Notes under the pieces: model-generated
What the model saw: the letters and a program-made list of their open reading frames with translations, nothing else
What the model was told of the DNA's origin: nothing
Databases searched by the model: none
Shown here: positions 1 through 7,619 of the stretch, one piece after another
Layout of the letters: each line of letters starts with the position of its first letter
How positions within the stretch are numbered: position 1 is the first letter of the stretch
NCBI GenBank assembly: GCA_044841755.1
Contig: JAXOFM010000001.1
Span: 124,001-188,000 of the forward strand
Direction: 5' to 3'
Length of the DNA: 64,000 nt
Source of the DNA: CAZAPO01 sp044841755
GTDB lineage: Bacteria > Bacteroidota > Bacteroidia > Flavobacteriales > Flavobacteriaceae
Program-made: the position numbers and the translations under genes

Positions 1-2
1 TG

Positions 3-1061
3 TATTTCGTCTTCATACAGCACATTGAAGGGCAAAAAAATGAAAATAACACGGTATATAGTAATGAAATGGACCTAGTCATAAATGGAGATGAAGTTAA
101 TATTGGAGGGACATTAACCTTTCCTAATGCTCTTAAAGCATCGTCTTTGGTTATTTTGAGTTCAGGAAGCGGACCTCAAGATAGAGATGAAACCTTAGAA
201 GGTTTTAAAATTTTTAAAGCAATTGCAGACCATCTGGCTTCTAAGGGCATAGCCTCTTTTCGTTATGATGATAGAGGCGTAGGCTCGAGTACAGGCGATT
301 TTATGAATAGCACCATTGAAGATCATTCAAAGGACTTACAATGTATTATGGATTATTTTAAATCCTCAAAAGAGCATGCTTTCAAAAAGTTCATCCTGTT
401 TGGTCACAGTCAAGGAGGCATCCTTTCAGGCAAAGTTGCCGTTGGAAATGAGTCGGTGACTAAAGTAATTCTAATGGGTGCCCCAGCGGTTCCGTTGGTA
501 GAAGTAGTTACCTATCAAATTAGACTAGAACATGAGCAGTCTACAATTTCTAAATCGTTAATAGAGGCGGATGTATCTGCGCACAATACATTAATGAGAG
601 CTATTGAAGATGACAAGAACATCAATGAAGCTCATCAATTATTCAAAGAAACTACGAAATCAATAGTATATAAAATGACCGCAGTAAAAGAAGCCATTGA
701 TTCAAGTAGCATAAACCGGCAGGCTATAGCTAAGGCAGATGAATTTAAACTAATTTATAGCTTACCGTCTCTTACATCATTTCTTTATTACGACCCTTCA
801 AAAGACTACGAACAATTAAAAGTGCCTGTATTAAGCCTTTTTGGAGGTTTAGATTTTCAAGTTCCTATCCACCAAAATAAGGACCGAATGGAAAACGCTC
901 TTCTGAAAGCAGGAATAAATTATCATTTTAAAACCTTCGATAGGGCAAATCATTTCTTTCAAAAAGCAACAACAGGTAAACAAGAAGAATACGCAAAACT
1001 TGAAAAGAAATTTGCAGATGGTTTTTTAAATGACATCTCAACTTGGATTCTTGCTGACTAA
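3..1061 (+). CDS. alpha/beta hydrolase, 5' end outside window
   Basis: Serine hydrolase of the alpha/beta fold, probably an esterase or thioesterase of unknown substrate. Counting from the ATG at 69, the nucleophile elbow GHSQGG lies at residues 112-117 (Ser114), an oxyanion-region motif SSGSGPQDRD at 31-40, and the likely acid and base are in GGLDFQVP and DRANHFF near the C terminus. The reading frame stays open from 69 back to base 3, encoding residues such as NNTVYSNEMDLVI that fit the usual strand before the GTL motif of this family. The ATG at 69 is therefore probably internal and the true start, likely with a signal peptide, lies outside the window. The family assignment is firm; the substrate is unknown. 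Confidence 0.85.
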   Translation, partial: YFVFIQHIEGQKNENNTVYSNEMDLVINGDEVNIGGTLTFPNALKASSLVILSSGSGPQDRDETLEGFKIFKAIADHLASKGIASFRYDDRGVGSSTGDFMNSTIEDHSKDLQCIMDYFKSSKEHAFKKFILFGHSQGGILSGKVAVGNESVTKVILMGAPAVPLVEVVTYQIRLEHEQSTISKSLIEADVSAHNTLMRAIEDDKNINEAHQLFKETTKSIVYKMTAVKEAIDSSSINRQAIAKADEFKLIYSLPSLTSFLYYDPSKDYEQLKVPVLSLFGGLDFQVPIHQNKDRMENALLKAGINYHFKTFDRANHFFQKATTGKQEEYAKLEKKFADGFLNDISTWILAD

Positions 1062-1098
1062 TTCACTTTTTCGATAACTGATAACTAATTATTTATTA

Positions 1099-2316
1099 AT
1101 GAATGTAACACTGTTAAAAAACACTATAGGTTTATTGTTTGTAATTGCAGGAATATTGTTAAGCAATGCTCAACAAGTAATACCAATACAAAACGATTCA
1201 CTGGAAATCTTACCAAAACGAGTTTCTCAAAACACAAATATTGAAATAATTGATAATATTGTAGGATCAAACTATTTTATTGATTCACAAATTTTAGAAG
1301 AAAAAAGACAGATTCAAGTTTACCTTCCTCTAGGTTATAACAATTCAAATGTTAGATATCCGGTTCTTTATTTGCTAGATGGTCAACGTTTTTTTCTTTA
1401 TGCTGTAAGTTTAAGTCAGTCTTTCAAACAGTTTCAATTAACTCCAGAGTTTATTGTTGTTGGCATTCATACTGATTATCCGGAAAGGTTTCAACAATTA
1501 GGAGAAGGAAAAAGTGATTTTATTGAATTTATAAGCAATGAAGTCAAACCCTATATCGAAAATAACTTTAGAACAAATAGTGAAAATCTGTTTTTTGGAT
1601 GGGAGTTTGGTGCAAGCTTGGTTTTTAATACGATGTTATCAAACCCAACAATCTTTGATGCGTACATTATGTCAAGTACCTATCCAATAATGGATGCCAT
1701 AGATGAATTACTAAGTATCACTTCATTGCAGGCAAACCTTTTTTTTTCATCAAGTCCTGATGAATACGAAGTTAAGCATAGTGCCATCAAATTAGATTCA
1801 ATACTATCACAAAAGAACATAGATAGATTAGAATGGTCTTTTTTGATGCTTGATATAGAAAAACATCGTTCTACAAGCTACCCAACTTTATATCATGGAC
1901 TTAGAAACTATTATAAATACTATCAGGAATTTGAAGCAAATAACCTTAAAAAGTTTATCAATGCGGGTGGTTTGGATTATGCTTATTCTTATTCGAAAGA
2001 AAGAGCGAGAAGGCATGGGTTTTCTCCAGAACTCTCTTTGTGGTCCAAGTTTACCATAGTTAGAAGTGCTATGAGAGCAGAAGACTTTTATTATTTCGAG
2101 GCACTATTAAATGCAATCAATAAAAAAGAATTGATCCATGGATTGATGAATGAAAACAGAGACTATGCAATTTCTAATTTTGCTGCATTTTACGAAAAAA
2201 ACAAGCACTTTAAAGAGGCAATTGAGCTATATGATCTTTTGTTGAAAAAAAATCCAGATTCCAAAATATTAAAGAGGAAAAAAGAAAATGCCATTAAAGC
2301 TTCAATAAAAGAATAG
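1099..2316 (+). CDS. esterase-fold protein with TPR-like tail, nucleophile replaced
   Basis: Exported protein (hydrophobic signal near residues 8-24, cut near SNAQ) with a putative-esterase (Esterase D/IroE-like) alpha/beta hydrolase domain at about 50-270. This includes RQIQVYLPLGY, YPVLYLLDG and VKPYIENNFRT. The C terminus (about 330-405) looks like tetratricopeptide-type helices (FAAFYEKNKHFKEAIELYDLLLKK). At the position where this family has GxSxGG the sequence reads GWEFGA (167-172), so the catalytic serine is a glutamate. I infer a binding or structural role rather than ordinary esterase activity. It follows the hydrolase gene by 37 bases and precedes an SDR gene by 15, so the three may be co-transcribed. 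Confidence 0.75.
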   Translation: MNVTLLKNTIGLLFVIAGILLSNAQQVIPIQNDSLEILPKRVSQNTNIEIIDNIVGSNYFIDSQILEEKRQIQVYLPLGYNNSNVRYPVLYLLDGQRFFLYAVSLSQSFKQFQLTPEFIVVGIHTDYPERFQQLGEGKSDFIEFISNEVKPYIENNFRTNSENLFFGWEFGASLVFNTMLSNPTIFDAYIMSSTYPIMDAIDELLSITSLQANLFFSSSPDEYEVKHSAIKLDSILSQKNIDRLEWSFLMLDIEKHRSTSYPTLYHGLRNYYKYYQEFEANNLKKFINAGGLDYAYSYSKERARRHGFSPELSLWSKFTIVRSAMRAEDFYYFEALLNAINKKELIHGLMNENRDYAISNFAAFYEKNKHFKEAIELYDLLLKKNPDSKILKRKKENAIKASIKE

Positions 2317-2331
2317 CAAATAAGATATAAG

Positions 2332-2991
2332 ATGAAGTACGGAATAGTTACAGGAAGTAGCCGAGGCATTGGTTTGGCAACGACTGAGTTGTTAAGCAAA
2401 CAGCCCAATTTTAAGGTAATCGGCTCCTCAACCTCAGGAAATCACCCATTAGAGTCTTCGAATTTTAAATGCTTACAACTCGATTTGTCTACTAGTGATT
2501 CTATAAACGAGTTTGTTGAGAATTTGGGGGAAATTCAACTTGATTTTTTAATCAACAATGCAGGCGTTTTACTAGAAAAATGGGATGCTTCAATTATTAA
2601 CCTAGAACAGTTAAAACACACGTTTGCTATTAATGTTTTTGGGACTATAGAACTCACCGAAAAACTGCTGCCATTATTCACTCCTAATGCACATATTATC
2701 AATATCACCTCTGATTGGGGCTCTTTTAGCGAACAAAACTTTGATGCCTTTCAACCGCATTACAAAATGTCAAAAACTACATTGAATATGTACACCAAGT
2801 TGCTGGCAAAACGATTAGATGAAATGCATATTAAAGTATCGTCTCTCGATCCGGGATGGACACAAACCGATATGGGAGGAAAAACAGCACCCCGATTACC
2901 TAAAGATGTAGCTGGTGATATTTTAAACCTACTGACCAGTAATGTTAAAAGTGGGTGTTTTTGGCATCAAGGAAAAGTTAGGAAGTGGTAA
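2332..2991 (+). CDS. short-chain dehydrogenase/reductase (SDR)
   Basis: Classical-type SDR, 219 aa. The nucleotide-binding motif TGSSRGIG is at residues 7-14, the NNAG motif at 75-78, the catalytic serine is in NITSDWG (around 127) and the YxxxK pair is Tyr144/Lys148 (YKMSK). The length is slightly short because the C-terminal substrate loop is small. It should be an NAD(P)-dependent carbonyl or alcohol oxidoreductase in the cytoplasm; the substrate cannot be read from sequence. It is the last ordinary gene before the cassette array: 22 bases past its stop lies the first array-type motif GTTAGCC. Confidence 0.85.
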   Translation: MKYGIVTGSSRGIGLATTELLSKQPNFKVIGSSTSGNHPLESSNFKCLQLDLSTSDSINEFVENLGEIQLDFLINNAGVLLEKWDASIINLEQLKHTFAINVFGTIELTEKLLPLFTPNAHIINITSDWGSFSEQNFDAFQPHYKMSKTTLNMYTKLLAKRLDEMHIKVSSLDPGWTQTDMGGKTAPRLPKDVAGDILNLLTSNVKSGCFWHQGKVRKW

Positions 2992-3038
2992 ATAAAAGTA
3001 GGTATAGAAACTAGTTAGCCTATATTAAAGGAAATAAT

Positions 3039-3659
3039 ATGAACAATAGAACTATATCAAAAATTGCAGGCACAGGCTATTTGATTATATTTTTCGCAGC
3101 AATTTTCGCGAATTTCTTTGCACTAGAATCTATTATTCAATCACCAATGGAAACGGTTATGAATAATGATTTGATTATAAGGATAGGAATAATAGCATTC
3201 CTGATTACAGTGGTATTTGATGTTGTAGTTGCTTGGGCACTAAATGAATTATACAAAAATCATTCTTTGACCAATTTGAGCACTTATTTTAGGATGATGC
3301 ACGCTGCAATAATGGGAGTTGCTATTTTTGCATTATATCTTGCACTTAAAGCAAAAACACAAGATGATATACTTATACAGGTTGAAACCTTTAATATAAT
3401 CTGGCTAATTGGACTTTTCTTTTTTGGACTACATCTTATTCTGTTGAGCAGGATAGCCAACATCCCAAAATTTATTAGAGTATTTCTTGCTATTGCAGGA
3501 ATTGCATACTTATCCGATACTATAGCCCATTTCTTACTTTCAAACTATTCAAACCATACTGATATATTCTTAGCTCTTGTCGCTATTCCTAGCATTTTGG
3601 GCGAAATGTCATTTACAGTTTGGCTTTTGATAAAAGGTGGAAAATTAAGGAAAGGCTAA
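3039..3659 (+). CDS. DUF4386 domain membrane protein
   Basis: Integral membrane protein of 206 aa with about six hydrophobic segments. The overall pattern (IAGTGYLIIFFAAIFAN at the start, TVVFDVVVAWALNELYK, then FGLHLILLSR and a C-terminal SFTVWLLIKG) matches the DUF4386 family, whose function is unknown. As a putative cassette it starts 18 bases after a GTTAGCC motif, and its TAA stop lies inside the GGCTAAC motif that begins the next attC-like half-site. That stop-codon overlap is common in integron cassettes. No promoter is visible directly upstream. Confidence 0.8.
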   Translation: MNNRTISKIAGTGYLIIFFAAIFANFFALESIIQSPMETVMNNDLIIRIGIIAFLITVVFDVVVAWALNELYKNHSLTNLSTYFRMMHAAIMGVAIFALYLALKAKTQDDILIQVETFNIIWLIGLFFFGLHLILLSRIANIPKFIRVFLAIAGIAYLSDTIAHFLLSNYSNHTDIFLALVAIPSILGEMSFTVWLLIKGGKLRKG

Positions 3660-3780
3660 CAATGTATAAAAGTAATAGCGGTTTAAGTTCTAAAGCAAGA
3701 GTAAAAGAATAGAAAAAAGCAGTAGAATTAGGCAATGCAAGTTCAAGAAAGATATTGAATGAGTTGTTGAAAAAAGAATA
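3654..3780 (+). pseudogene. attC-like left half plus decayed small ORF
   Basis: GGCTAACAATGTATAAAAG begins like the left arm of an attC-like site, but no matching right arm follows. From the ATG at 3662 a frame runs 16 codons to a TAG at 3710, then continues in the same frame as KKAVELGNASSRKILNELLKKE to a second TAG ending at 3780. The second segment has protein-like composition. This looks like a cassette whose site and gene were broken before the next site (3795) was joined on, but homology was not tested. Confidence 0.35.
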
Positions 3781-3794
3781 GGCAGAAAAACTAT

Positions 3795-3920
3795 TGCCAA
3801 CAACGTGTATAACTCATGTCTTCTGTAAACACAAAAATTCATTACCTTTCATTTAAATAAATTTTCGTGTTACTCACTGTAATGGATAAGCGGCACGAGC
3901 CATCCACGAACACGTTGTGC
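3795..3920 (+). repeat. attC-like site A
   Basis: Begins TGCCAAC and ends GTTGTGC. The core 3801-3916 is 116 bases and differs from the core of site B (5007-5122) at only four positions, without gaps. The arms pair imperfectly: CGTGTAT (3804-3810) would pair with ATACACG in an intact copy; here the right arm reads ATCCACG, a single change. Both outer AAC/GTT boxes are present, separated from the inner stem by AA on the left and AACAC on the right. The next gene starts 24 bases after its end. Confidence 0.7.
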
Positions 3921-3944
3921 TTCATTATGACAAACCGATAACCA

Positions 3945-4994
3945 ATGATTAAGTTCTTTAGAAAAATTCGGCAAAGCTTACTTTCTGAAAACAAAATCAG
4001 CAAGTATCTCCTATACGCCATTGGTGAAATTCTACTTGTGGTTATTGGGATTTTGATTGCGTTGAGTATTAATAATTGGAATCAAGAAAGAAAAAATAAA
4101 GAAAAGATTCTTGCCATTTTTGAGGAAATTCAAGATAATATGATCAATGATGTTGAAACAATTAATGGAAGATTACATCGAACCTTTTATGAACGAGGTT
4201 ATATCATAGATGTTAAAGAAAAAAGAGCTTCTGAATTGGGTAATAGGCTACTTTGGTTAGGCGTTGATAATTTTGCTATTGAGCCAACAACATCTGGTTT
4301 CAACAAATTAGTTGCAAATACCGAAATAATTCCTAAAGAATATGTTGGCATTGCAGATACAATAATGTCAGCTTACAAATTGCATTTAAATTGGTTAGAG
4401 CCACAAAATCAAAATAGTAGAGATATAACACAAAAATATAAATACTACTTGGCTGATAATAAAGTATGGTTTCCAGATTGGGCATATGATCATGATCAAA
4501 ATAATTCACTACAAAATGATTTCGTGAATGATCCAATTCTTTTAAATCAATTAGTTCTATGGTATGATGTAATAGGCGTAATTTCTAATTATGGTCGAAT
4601 AGCGAAAGAAAGTTATTTTAACAGTTACAAAAGGTTAAATGAAATAACTGCTAAAGACTTAGTTATTCCCATTAACAAATTCTATTACAAGCCAGACCAT
4701 AAAATATTACAATCCTATGCTGGTCTTTATGTATTAAATGAAGGAAGTTATACTGATGATGATGTGTCAGTTGAATTTATAAACGATACTTTATTTTTTA
4801 AGGGTGGTGTTAAAATTGGAATTTCTAGTATTTATAATGCAAAACATGAAATGATTCCTTTAACAGATTCGTTGTTCTACATAAATGCCAATTTACCATT
4901 TTTAAAGTTTACTGAAAATTCGAAAACAAATGAATTACAACTTATTTATGAAAATTGGGGTGAAAAGAATATGTTTAAAAAGGTGAACAATTAA
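3945..4994 (+). CDS. DUF6090 family membrane-anchored protein (cassette gene)
   Basis: 349 aa. The N terminus MIKFFRKIRQSLLSENK, then SKYLLYAIGEILLVVIGILIALSINNWN, is the hallmark of DUF6090 proteins of Flavobacteriia: a basic head, one transmembrane helix at about 24-44 and a helical region after it. Residues 50-230 are mostly helical and charged. The last hundred residues (LQSYAGLYVLNEG onward) resemble a small beta-rich domain. Function is unknown. It lies between attC-like sites A and B, with the stop six bases before the left end of site B. Its N terminus is shared with the next cassette gene, but the rest is unrelated in length and sequence. Confidence 0.85.
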   Translation: MIKFFRKIRQSLLSENKISKYLLYAIGEILLVVIGILIALSINNWNQERKNKEKILAIFEEIQDNMINDVETINGRLHRTFYERGYIIDVKEKRASELGNRLLWLGVDNFAIEPTTSGFNKLVANTEIIPKEYVGIADTIMSAYKLHLNWLEPQNQNSRDITQKYKYYLADNKVWFPDWAYDHDQNNSLQNDFVNDPILLNQLVLWYDVIGVISNYGRIAKESYFNSYKRLNEITAKDLVIPINKFYYKPDHKILQSYAGLYVLNEGSYTDDDVSVEFINDTLFFKGGVKIGISSIYNAKHEMIPLTDSLFYINANLPFLKFTENSKTNELQLIYENWGEKNMFKKVNN

Positions 4995-5000
4995 ACGAAA

Positions 5001-5126
5001 GCACAACAACGTGTATAACTCATGCCTTCTGTAAACACAAAAATTCATTACCTTTCATTTAAATAAATTTTCTTGTTACTCACTGTGATGGATAAGCGGC
5101 ACGAGCCATACACGAACACGTTAGCC
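5001..5126 (+). repeat. attC-like site B
   Basis: Starts GCACAAC and ends GTTAGCC. The 116-base core (5007-5122) is about 97 percent identical to site A. Folding by eye pairs CGTGTAT with ATACACG, then a two-base mismatch, CTC with GAG, one mismatch, and TGCC with GGCA, giving an imperfect stem of roughly 18 positions around a long AT-rich loop. The outer box AAC pairs with GTT across an asymmetric internal loop of AA on the left and AACAC on the right. Confidence 0.72.
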
Positions 5127-5149
5127 TTCATTGAAAAAAATAAAAAGGA

Positions 5150-5974
5150 ATGATAAAATTCTTTAGAAGAATTCGAAAAAAATTACTCACTGAAAATAAA
5201 TTCAGTAAGTATATGGGTTATGCTTTGGGAGAGATATTACTCGTTGTAATTGGTATACTTATTGCGCTGGCTGCAAATAATTGGAACATTGACCAGAATA
5301 ATGCAAAAGCTGAAATTAAACTACTTCAACAGCTTGAACTAGAGTACTCTGAAAACTTAAGTGAATTAATTCAAAACATTCAATTAAGAGAGGATATGAT
5401 CGCATCGGCTTATTCGCTTCGAAATTATTTCATAAATGGCGCAGAGGGTGTAGCACTTGATTCTTTGGAAAAACACAGAGCTTTAACCTATTACAATATT
5501 GTTTTCAATGCTCCAGATGGAACCACATCACTTCTACTCAATTCTGGTGAATTAAACCTTATTCAAGATGGTGAATTAAAAATTAGACTGAGTAATTGGA
5601 AGGGCACAATTAAAGAAATGACTGAACAAGAATCTTTCGTCACCAATCATTTACTACCACAGTATTTCAACTACACTAACTATAATTATGACGCTATAAA
5701 ATTGGCTGGTTCGTTTGATCAGATGAAAGATAAATCGTTTACCGATCCGATAGGAAAAACACAAAATGTCAAAGAAGATCAAGAGAATTTAATATCTTAT
5801 AGTGCAAGTAATAAGGACTTTCAAGAATGGTCAAAATGGCTTGAGGACAAAACTATTATTAATTACGTTTTACAAATTTCAACAAGAAATAAAATTGCTA
5901 ATTCCAAAGCGTTGGAAGTAAAAAATGAAACTGAAAGAATTCTGGAATTAATTAAACAGAATCTGGAAGATTAA
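5150..5974 (+). CDS. DUF6090 family membrane-anchored protein (cassette gene)
   Basis: 274 aa, with the same DUF6090 head as the neighbouring cassette gene: MIKFFRRIRKKLLTENK, then an anchor around residues 24-44 (GEILLVVIGILIALAANNWN). After the anchor come predicted long helices rich in Glu, Lys and Asn (AEIKLLQQLELEYSENLSEL), and it lacks the C-terminal beta-rich part of the 349-aa protein. Function is unknown. The start is 23 bases after site B, and the stop lies nine bases before site C. Confidence 0.85.
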   Translation: MIKFFRRIRKKLLTENKFSKYMGYALGEILLVVIGILIALAANNWNIDQNNAKAEIKLLQQLELEYSENLSELIQNIQLREDMIASAYSLRNYFINGAEGVALDSLEKHRALTYYNIVFNAPDGTTSLLLNSGELNLIQDGELKIRLSNWKGTIKEMTEQESFVTNHLLPQYFNYTNYNYDAIKLAGSFDQMKDKSFTDPIGKTQNVKEDQENLISYSASNKDFQEWSKWLEDKTIINYVLQISTRNKIANSKALEVKNETERILELIKQNLED

Positions 5975-5983
5975 AAAACGAAA

Positions 5984-6035
5984 GACTAACAATATATGTA
6001 AGCCATTAAAACGGCTTATATACTAAACGTTAACT
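5984..6035 (+). repeat. attC-like site C (short form)
   Basis: Only 52 bases, starting GACTAAC and ending GTTAACT. Its sequence differs from sites A, B and D, but the fold is the same. TAAC pairs with GTTA, then an asymmetric loop (AA on the left, about six bases on the right), then TATAT pairs with ATATA, a two-base bulge (GT) on the left arm, and AAGCC pairs with GGCTT around a short ATTAAAAC loop. Conservation of shape with change of sequence is what attC sites show. Confidence 0.65.
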
Positions 6036-6057
6036 GCAAGGTGATGCATGAAATCAA

Positions 6058-6798
6058 ATGAGAGATATCAATTATGTCTTTTTACTTTTAGCTTTGGTCG
6101 CTGAAACAGTTGGTACTATTGGTGGTTTTGGCTCTTCAGTCTTCTTTGTTCCGTTAGGAAATTTTTATTTCGATTTTTATTCTGTTCTAGGATTGACAGC
6201 AATTTTTCATTTGTCAAGTAATTTGAGTAAAATTTTTCTGTTTAAAAAGGGCCTAAACAAAAGACTATTATTATACATTGGGATTCCTTCTGTAATTTTT
6301 GTTGTTTTAGGAGGTATGATATCAAAGTTTCTGAATACATACTTTTTAGAAATCTTTTTGGGAATATTTCTAGTTGGCTTGAGTATATTCTTTTTAATCA
6401 AAAGTAAAATTATAGTTCATGCAAAAAATAAGAATGCAATAATAGGAGGCACTCTCTCAGGGTTTTCGGCTGGTTTACTTGGAACAGGAGGAGCGATTCG
6501 TGGATTGACTATGGCTGCATTCAACTTAGAAAAAAGTATATTCATTGCTACATCTGCTTTTATAGATTTTATGATAGACTTTTCTAGAACATTCGTTTAT
6601 TACAACAATGGCTATATTCATAAACATGATTTAAAATATGTGCCATTTTTATTGGTTATTGGATTAATCGGATCCTTCATTGGAAAAAAAGTTTTAACTT
6701 ATATTCCGCAATCTAAGTTTAGAAGATTGTCGCTATTCTTTATTCTATTTATAGGTATTGCCACCTTAATTAAAATATTTGTTTCTCAAGTAGAATAA
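6058..6798 (+). CDS. sulfite exporter TauE/SafE family (TSUP) transporter (cassette gene)
   Basis: 246 aa and about eight transmembrane helices. The two halves of the TSUP fold are visible as the N-terminal GGFGSSVFFVPLGNF and the internal counterpart GFSAGLLGTGGAIRG, the usual Gly-rich re-entrant motifs. The family moves sulfite, organosulfonates or other small anions, or acts in export; the substrate here is not known. It starts 22 bases after site C and ends six bases before site D. ATG codons at 6044 and 6048 are out of frame or weaker; 6058 gives the expected N terminus. Confidence 0.85.
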   Translation: MRDINYVFLLLALVAETVGTIGGFGSSVFFVPLGNFYFDFYSVLGLTAIFHLSSNLSKIFLFKKGLNKRLLLYIGIPSVIFVVLGGMISKFLNTYFLEIFLGIFLVGLSIFFLIKSKIIVHAKNKNAIIGGTLSGFSAGLLGTGGAIRGLTMAAFNLEKSIFIATSAFIDFMIDFSRTFVYYNNGYIHKHDLKYVPFLLVIGLIGSFIGKKVLTYIPQSKFRRLSLFFILFIGIATLIKIFVSQVE

Positions 6799-6804
6799 AC
6801 CAGT

Positions 6805-6912
6805 AGCTAACAACGTGTATCATTAATTCTAATGCATTGATGGTTAAGTAGAAGAATTATCCTTACATTTAATTACTGATTTCCATGGGAATCATACACG
6901 AACACGTTGGTG
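6805..6912 (+). repeat. attC-like site D
   Basis: Begins AGCTAAC and ends GTTGGTG, 108 bases. The terminal parts AACAACGTGTAT and ATACACGAACACGTT are identical to those of site B, while the interior is unrelated. The stem CGTGTATnATT pairs with AATnATACACG, and the outer AAC/GTT box is separated by the same AA versus AACAC asymmetric loop. The gene after it starts 44 bases downstream. Confidence 0.68.
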
Positions 6913-6956
6913 GTAATACCAACTCAATTTATTAATTCAGAATAAAAAGAGAAATT

Positions 6957-7601
6957 ATGTTTATCGGCCATTTTGCGGTGGGACTACTTTCAAAGAGAGA
7001 TGAAAAACTCCCATCATTGGCGATGATATTTCTGGCCGTTCAATTGTTAGATTTAGTTTGGCCAATATTGGTTCTTGTTGGAATAGAATCCTTATCAATA
7101 GATCCTGGAAATACAAAACTTACGCATTTAAGTTTCGATTATTATCCCTATTCTCACAGTTTGATGGGCGCATTCATTTGGAGCCTATTACTTGGAACCT
7201 TTTATTTCTTCTTTACTAAAAATCGTAGTGGATCATTGATGCTGGGAGGATTAGTGATAAGTCATTGGATTTTAGATTTTATCACACATAGACCAGACCT
7301 GCCCCTTACTCCTTTTTCACAAGCCAAAGTAGGTTTAGGGCTTTGGAATTATCCTATCGCTGAAATTATTCTGGAGTTATTCATTTTTGGACTAGGGGCA
7401 TGGCTTTATTCTAAATCTTCCAATTTTAAAAAAAGAACCTCATTTTGGTTACTAATTGCTTTCCTTCTCGTTGCTCACCTAATGAACCTATTTGGTCCTC
7501 CACCACCAAACACAATAGCAGTTGCATGGTCTGCCAATTTAATGTGGCTAATCATACTTTGGGCTTGGTGGATAGAAAAAAATCATTCACACAGTTCATG
7601 A
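6957..7601 (+). CDS. YdjM/DUF457-like membrane metal-dependent hydrolase family protein (cassette gene)
   Basis: 214 aa with about six transmembrane segments. The N terminus MFIGHFAVGLLSKR, the SHSLMG motif and SHWILDFITHRPDLPL resemble the YdjM (PF04307) integral membrane family, whose conserved His and Asp residues suggest a metal site. The biological role is not established. It follows attC-like site D and is trailed by a degenerate half-site at 7620. Sense-strand location and spacing fit the other cassettes. The family call is moderate because the motif was matched by eye. Confidence 0.65.
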   Translation: MFIGHFAVGLLSKRDEKLPSLAMIFLAVQLLDLVWPILVLVGIESLSIDPGNTKLTHLSFDYYPYSHSLMGAFIWSLLLGTFYFFFTKNRSGSLMLGGLVISHWILDFITHRPDLPLTPFSQAKVGLGLWNYPIAEIILELFIFGLGAWLYSKSSNFKKRTSFWLLIAFLLVAHLMNLFGPPPPNTIAVAWSANLMWLIILWAWWIEKNHSHSS

Positions 7602-7619
7602 CGCAGTTCAACCACCAAA

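Noticed and set aside
3795..5126. The 116-bp repeats as an insertion sequence or MITE pair
   Set aside because: No transposase, no terminal inverted repeat plus target duplication pattern, and the repeats track gene boundaries on one strand. Kept as the main alternative to an integron-type site.
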